Below are positions 59,120 through 64,000 of a stretch of 64,000 nt of DNA, one piece after another. Where the stretch lies: contig NW_023998452.1 in NCBI RefSeq assembly GCF_014805625.2, positions 738,455 through 802,454 of the forward strand. The letters are read 5' to 3'. The translations under genes were made by a program, and so were the position numbers. The number at the start of each line of letters is the position of its first letter. Position 1 is the stretch's first letter. The stretch is from Glossina fuscipes (Eukaryota; Arthropoda; Insecta; Diptera; Glossinidae). The notes below the pieces were generated by a model. It did not search any database, was not told the DNA's origin, and worked only from the letters and a program-made list of their open reading frames with translations.

Positions 59120-61485
59120 AGTGTGTATTATATTTGTTAGAATATATTCAACGCCCAGAAGGGGATACGTTTTTTATTATACCGATCGGTTGTTCTGAAT
59201 GTATCTTGTTTTCTACCGTCCAACCTGAAGGTCGCAATTATTGAGACACACTAAGTACGGCCTGTGTGGAAAATGTTTCGGATCGGAGCAATTTTCCTTC
59301 CTTATTTTGAAAAGTCGTTACATAGATAAATGTAAGTTGGTGCAGAGTATTTAATGATGGATCGCATCCCACTACAGTATTTTTATCTGATATTTTTATC
59401 TTCTGCTGATTCCTACTACTAGTCTTTACGTTCATTTCCATCTCTATATTCATCTTATTTATGGCTCCGATATAAAATTGGAAGATAAAAGGAAGCAAAG
59501 AGAGAAAGAGAAATAAGGAAAGCGAGACATCGTTGGCACAATTCGCTCTTATTCGTCCATGATGAGGACGCTTTTTGCTTACTCTACATTTTAAGTCTTC
59601 TAATATTCTTTCTCGCTTCGCAAGACGCCTGATTGAAATTCCAATTACATAACATGAGGACAGAAGAGCGAATAAATAATGTTTTCATTGCTTTGCTTCT
59701 TTAATGAAAAACATAATCTGCAAGCTTAGAACAAATTGCGAAGTTTCTCTAATATAGACGAAAACTTTAATAAAACTAATCATTGCCATGCAGCATCCAA
59801 GTGTAATCCCTGTAGCCGCAGTGTACATGTACGTGTGAAATTGATATAAATTGAAAAAAGATTTTTTATTTCTTTTAAAATATATTTTTTTAAAACAATT
59901 TTTTTTTTTCTTTGTAAGTTAATATGACACGCAACACAAACACGACGTGCAAGAGTTAAGGGAGAATATTAAAAGTGTTGTCGTACGTTTTAAAACGCGC
60001 ATTTAATTTCTCTTTAAAAGTCGTATAAGTGCACGTTATAGGTTTTTCTGCGTTTCCGTATATCCACGCGAATCCTTGTAATGTAATATTTAACAACAAA
60101 CATGAACATACACACACGTGCACACATCCAAATAAGCACACACACACACACACACACAAATGTATATGAATTCAATACGTAGCATTTTGTAAATTTTGCT
60201 TTCACATCATATACGCATACCGTCAGTGAGTGCATACAGTAGCGTACGTATGGCATGCAACAAGCTCGTATGCGGCTAGCATGCCTGATACGAGATGGCA
60301 TCAAAACTAGATTTAAGGGTTTCCATCACTCACTTGCCTACATGACTGCCTCTCACTGCCATCCCGTGTGTAATTGTATAGTTTTTTATTTATTTTTTCT
60401 TTTTTTTTCACATTATACGAGTAATTCTTGTAAAGTATTTTGTATGCAACAATACGCACAGTCGAGCAGAATATTACAAAATTTAAAGTCATTTTTTAAA
60501 GCGATGCTGGACGGAAGTACCTGACAATTCGAAATACAGAAGCGATAAAGGTGTTCGTGTTGCCATACTATTCCGATAGGATAAAAGTTTTGCTTTTTCT
60601 TTTTTCTTTTGTTGCTCAATTTAGAACAGAAGCGGAATGATTGATATTCAAATGTGTAGTTAAAAGCTGACGGCCTCTGTTACTCGGCACTTAGTTACGT
60701 GTGAAACAATTCCGTTAAATTCTACTTCTGCTGTCGATGCTGCAGGCATTTACGAGTGACTTACAATCTTTTTCTTTGTCAGTTTGTCAGTTCGAAATAT
60801 GAGAAATAAAAAAATATTTTTATCAAAATCTCTCGCGGACGAATGAATAATAAGAACATCTTCATATTCTTCCACTACAATGCTTTCTTAATTGATCTTA
60901 AATGGGTTAATTATCACAAACATATACGCCCAATAGAACACTGGAAGGCAATCATTCGCACTCAACATAAACACACGAAGAAATTTTGGTTGTTTCATTA
61001 ACAAGTTTTAAGCGCCTGCAGATTTGTGTTTTTATGCCATACTACTACTATTACCTGCGAAATATTCTATGTACATACACATGGTGCCGTATAATATATG
61101 ATATGGTTGCACTTTACATAACCGACATTTCCGTGATATCAGGCTGAAAACACTCTCCTTGCTAAAGGGAGCATAAACAAAACCGAAAAACAAACATAAA
61201 ACCAGAAAATAAAAATTTGTTTTTTTTGAGCACTAAGGTACAAAAAAGAAGAAAAGCAAAAATGCAGCTAAAAACAACATTTTTCCTCTGTTCCTCTACC
61301 AAACTTTTATACGCCAATCAGAGCCGTTGCACTCGCAACTACTAAGCTTAGTATTTATGTTGATATTTGTGTCAGTGTTTCGGAAACGATAGTACGGTGC
61401 CTGGGCTTTGGTTACCTGTGAAAGTATGTTCTTTACACCCTACGCAGCTTGTTGTAAAAAAGCACTTTAAGTTCGTTTGGGGATC
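59120..61485. other. No gene supported
   Basis: AT-rich DNA with a (CA)n microsatellite near 60137-60157 and T runs. The frames across the CA repeat are artefacts. Nothing else recognised. Confidence 0.45.
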
Positions 61486-61489
61486 ACTT

Positions 61490-61720
61490 TCAGAATCGAT
61501 TTAAGCTATGTCCGTCTGTTCGTCTTGTTTACTTATATTCAACCTGAAGATAGAAGATTTTGCTTTATGCTTTTGGTCCAACGGCGACCGCTTTAGAAAA
61601 TGACTTGGGTCGGTCCACTTTTTCAACCACTTTCCATATAATCCCTTTTGAAAAGACGTGGTATGGGTATCCGTATGATGGTGTACGGTATTTAACGGTG
61701 AGCAGTGCCACACTGTAGTG
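61490..61720 (-). repeat. Dispersed GTCCGTC-type repeat, copy 4
   Basis: CAGAATCGATTTAAGCTATG and GTCCGTCTGTTCGTC are followed by TATATTCAACCTGAAGATAG, then a TCGGTCCACTTTTTCAACCA block and CTTTCCATATAATCCC. Same orientation and order as copy 2 at 45.8 kb. Frames through it are not taken as genes. Confidence 0.55.
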
Positions 61721-61729
61721 CGTTGTATG

Positions 61730-62390
61730 TGTACGCATATTTGTATACATATCATTTTTGCACTATTTGCTTATGATTTTCCATAATATCGTTATTTACA
61801 AACGATGACAACAAAACATATAAAATCAACAACAACAACAATAGCAGCAACGACAAAAACAACAGTAACCTAAGCCATCTAACGTATAGCAAAATGATTA
61901 TTTATGCTTATTCGCAAGAGTTGTTCATGTGTGCGAACGTGTGCATTCGTGTGCTAATTTTAACACCTCCCCCTCTTATACAGCCATCCTTACACATGGC
62001 TATAACATATTTTACCTCTTCTTGGTATATATTTAGTATTTGCTTTACCCACTATGGGGGGTATATTAATTCTACTATAAATTTACATGGCACAGCATTC
62101 AGCATCGGAGGAACCCTATAAAACATATATGTATATATATATATGAGTTCGCTATTACTGTTAAGAAGAATTTGGTAAATCGAAATATAGTCCTGAAGCT
62201 CTATGATATGCATAGAGTTTTCAATTTGATTTGCATTTCACTATCGTTACCTTCTAAAAATATCTGTTGCTACTAGCACCTGATAATTAGAGATTTACTC
62301 CACAATGATGTTTTTTTTGTTTAATAAACTTTAGCTCAGACTTTCCATCATTACTAATAAACATTTGATAATTAGAAATTTATCTCGTAC
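61730..62390. other. Intergenic or intronic DNA
   Basis: AT-rich, with CAA triplet runs near 61830 and a TA repeat near 62125. Immediately left of the 62391 donor site, so at least part is likely intron of the minus-strand gene. Nothing else recognised. Confidence 0.4.
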
Positions 62391-62582
62391 CTGATGAGGA
62401 ATGATAGGATTTTCCCTTTGAGCTGGAAAAAGTTTAGATGTAATTTGCCCGAATTTTTCGCTATTAGCGTCAAGTTGAGTCCGAAAAATTTCACGACTAC
62501 GTCCCTCAAATCGTTCCCTATGGTTCTCATACTTTAACTTGGGCAAGGGCTTAGCTCTAGTTTTTCTTTTCCTTAAAAGGAG
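62391..62582 (-). CDS. Exon of an unidentified minus-strand gene, 64 codons
   Basis: Acceptor GTTTTAG and donor CATCAG followed by GTACGA bound exactly 192 bases (64 codons). It encodes LLLRKRKTRAKPLPKLKYEN, then HRERFEGRSREIFRTQLDAN, SEKFGQITSKLFPAQRENP and IIPHQ. Basic and polar, probably from an intracellular protein. The frame continues past the donor for only a few codons of poorer composition. It may belong with the exons at 58 kb. No domain or orthologue recognised. Confidence 0.55.
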
Positions 62583-62753
62583 CTAAAACATAGTCAACTA
62601 TCAACAAACATCTGACAATAAGAATAAATTTATTCCAAGATTATCGGATGGGATTTTGATCTGAGGTCGGGAAAGTTTAAGAGAATTGACTGCCGTTTCT
62701 TAGCTTAGGTATGTGAACTCTATAAACATCTAACCCAAATCGAGAATTATTTG

Positions 62754-62914
62754 CTACGCCACTTTGGTTTGAAATAATGAGCCATTGAAAAACTGTGTTA
62801 TTATTTTGGGGACCGAATGTCCAGAAGGAGGTCGTGTAATAGATGGACCCAAACCTTCCGCAATCATGTCATATTCATTTTCTTTAGTTATCTTAACTTT
62901 GCTTTGAGAAGTTT
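62754..62914 (-). CDS. Exon-like segment (ENEYDMIAEGLGPS)
   Basis: After TTACTAAACACTAG (branch-point-like plus acceptor) the strand reads TSQSKVKITKENEYDMIAEG, then LGPSITRPPSGHSVPKIITQ and FFNGSLFQTKVA, then TAG at 62754-62756. No convincing donor precedes the stop, so this is either a last exon, a damaged exon, or one spliced at a weak GTGGCG site towards the exon at 62582. Hydrophilic; unknown function. Confidence 0.45.
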
Positions 62915-62919
62915 CTAGT

Positions 62920-64000
62920 GTTTAGTAAATCCCTTCAGAACAGAATCAAATAAATTTCTTATGTGAACAGCCATTCTTCGCATATCCTCTTATGCCGTTT
63001 GAAGCTGTTACGGTCAAGAAGGATTGTAGGTAGAAGAAAAATGGTGCGTGAGGTCTTAAATTTAGATTAATCGAGAAACTTGCAAGACTACGTTACACAC
63101 ACATAAACTTAGAAGACCGTAAAATCATTCATGAGCCCTTTATCGGGATCGTTTTATGCTCGCATATACGTGCATACGCATGGCTTTTTATGGTTTAAGT
63201 TGATTTGGCAGCAAATTATTGTATGTGCTTATTATATTTAGTGTATGTTTCGAAAAATTCGTTATAAACTATATGAAATATTTTTCTTCTTGTTCAGTTA
63301 CATTCTTCCTGCTGTTGCTGTTTTATTGAATTTCATTCCGTGATAACGAAAGCGGCATAATATTTTTCGCGTTCTTCTCGTCTTCTATGTAATACATTGT
63401 TAATTAAAAAGCTTTTATAATTTATGGATTTTAGAATTTTAACACTCTGATGCACGCACACACGTGTACATGAAACATATGTCAGGTGCATATGAGTTGT
63501 TTACGTTTTAATATTGCTTCCCATAATTGGCTTAGTGTAAAAAAGACAGGTGCTTTCAGTTATATGTGACAATCATTAAAATTATTACGCTTTCTTTATA
63601 AAAAAAAAAATTTACGAAATTGAATGTTGACACTTTTCGCGCTGCGTAGAGGAGTCTGAAATATTTTTGATATACGATTTTTTAAAACAAAAATTAATAT
63701 AAGTGATTTTTAAGTTTTTATGCTTTAATTTTAAGACAAAGATTAATATAAGTTTTTATGCTCGATCCTAATATTTATTCCAATTTCGCAGTTTTTCATT
63801 TCCTCCATATATATTATGTTACACTGGAGGTTCAGTCAACATCTATCTATCCTCCACTTTAGATCAAGGTTTGTAGTACGTATTTCCAAGTATTTTAAGT
63901 ATATATGTAAAATTAAATGATGCCATAATAACGGTATGGCAGGTATGCTCTCATTCGAAAAAGGTGACTTCGAATGGTATCGAAAGGTCGATCGGCAATG
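62920..64000. other. No gene supported up to the window end
   Basis: AT-rich sequence without a convincing exon, repeat or RNA gene. If the minus-strand gene is real, its 5' part may lie here or beyond the window. Confidence 0.4.

Noticed and set aside
58848..59198. Arg/Asp/Thr-rich and Ser/Pro-rich frames on opposite strands
   Set aside because: Products of a degenerate pyrimidine-rich tract; no independent coding evidence.
59956..60304. Cys/Val-rich minus-strand frames
   Set aside because: Caused by the (CA)n microsatellite.

Overview
The window reads as nuclear DNA of an insect, most likely a higher fly (Diptera). The reasons are very AT-rich intergenic DNA, canonical GT-AG introns, coding CAG/CAA, AAC and TCA runs of the kind common in fly proteins, several mariner-family transposons, and a dispersed repeat that resembles one common in fly non-coding DNA. 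There are no bacterial-style operons. The genus cannot be fixed from sequence alone; a calyptrate fly such as tsetse, stable fly or house fly is an inference.

Layout. 0.1-9 kb: gene-poor, with a SINE copy, a dispersed repeat and a mariner fragment. 9.8-25.4 kb, plus strand: one clear protein-coding gene of three coding exons (10692-11969, 20125-22282, 23651-25416). Its splice phases agree, giving a protein of about 1733 residues: signal/anchor segment, about 18 leucine-rich repeats, a very long Q/N/S/T-rich linker, one transmembrane helix and a cytoplasmic tail. Its 8.2-kb first intron holds an internally deleted mariner and a decayed LINE reverse transcriptase. 28.2-30.5 kb: a 2.3-kb palindromic structure with roughly 1-kb inverted arms. 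32.6-37.4 kb, minus strand: coding-looking fragments, including an orphan N-terminal piece of the translesion polymerase Rev1, an Arg/Ser-rich tail and a zinc-finger segment. 38.6-39.9 kb: a complete mariner with TIRs, TA target duplication and an apparently intact transposase. 40-57 kb: mostly repeats (SINEs, a dispersed repeat, a 216-bp MITE-like hairpin, an irritans-like mariner remnant) with a few exon-like pieces. 58-63 kb, minus strand: several short coding-looking exons with good splice sites, two of which join in phase, so probably part of a large-intron gene I could not identify.

Mobile elements dominate: at least four mariner-family copies of different lineages (one complete, three missing their middle), five copies of one tRNA-derived SINE, a LINE remnant, a MITE-like element and four copies of a GTCCGTC-type dispersed repeat. 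The only gene modelled end to end is the leucine-rich-repeat membrane protein. The minus-strand exons are tentative and need transcript data. All repeat boundaries without an exact TIR or duplication are approximate.
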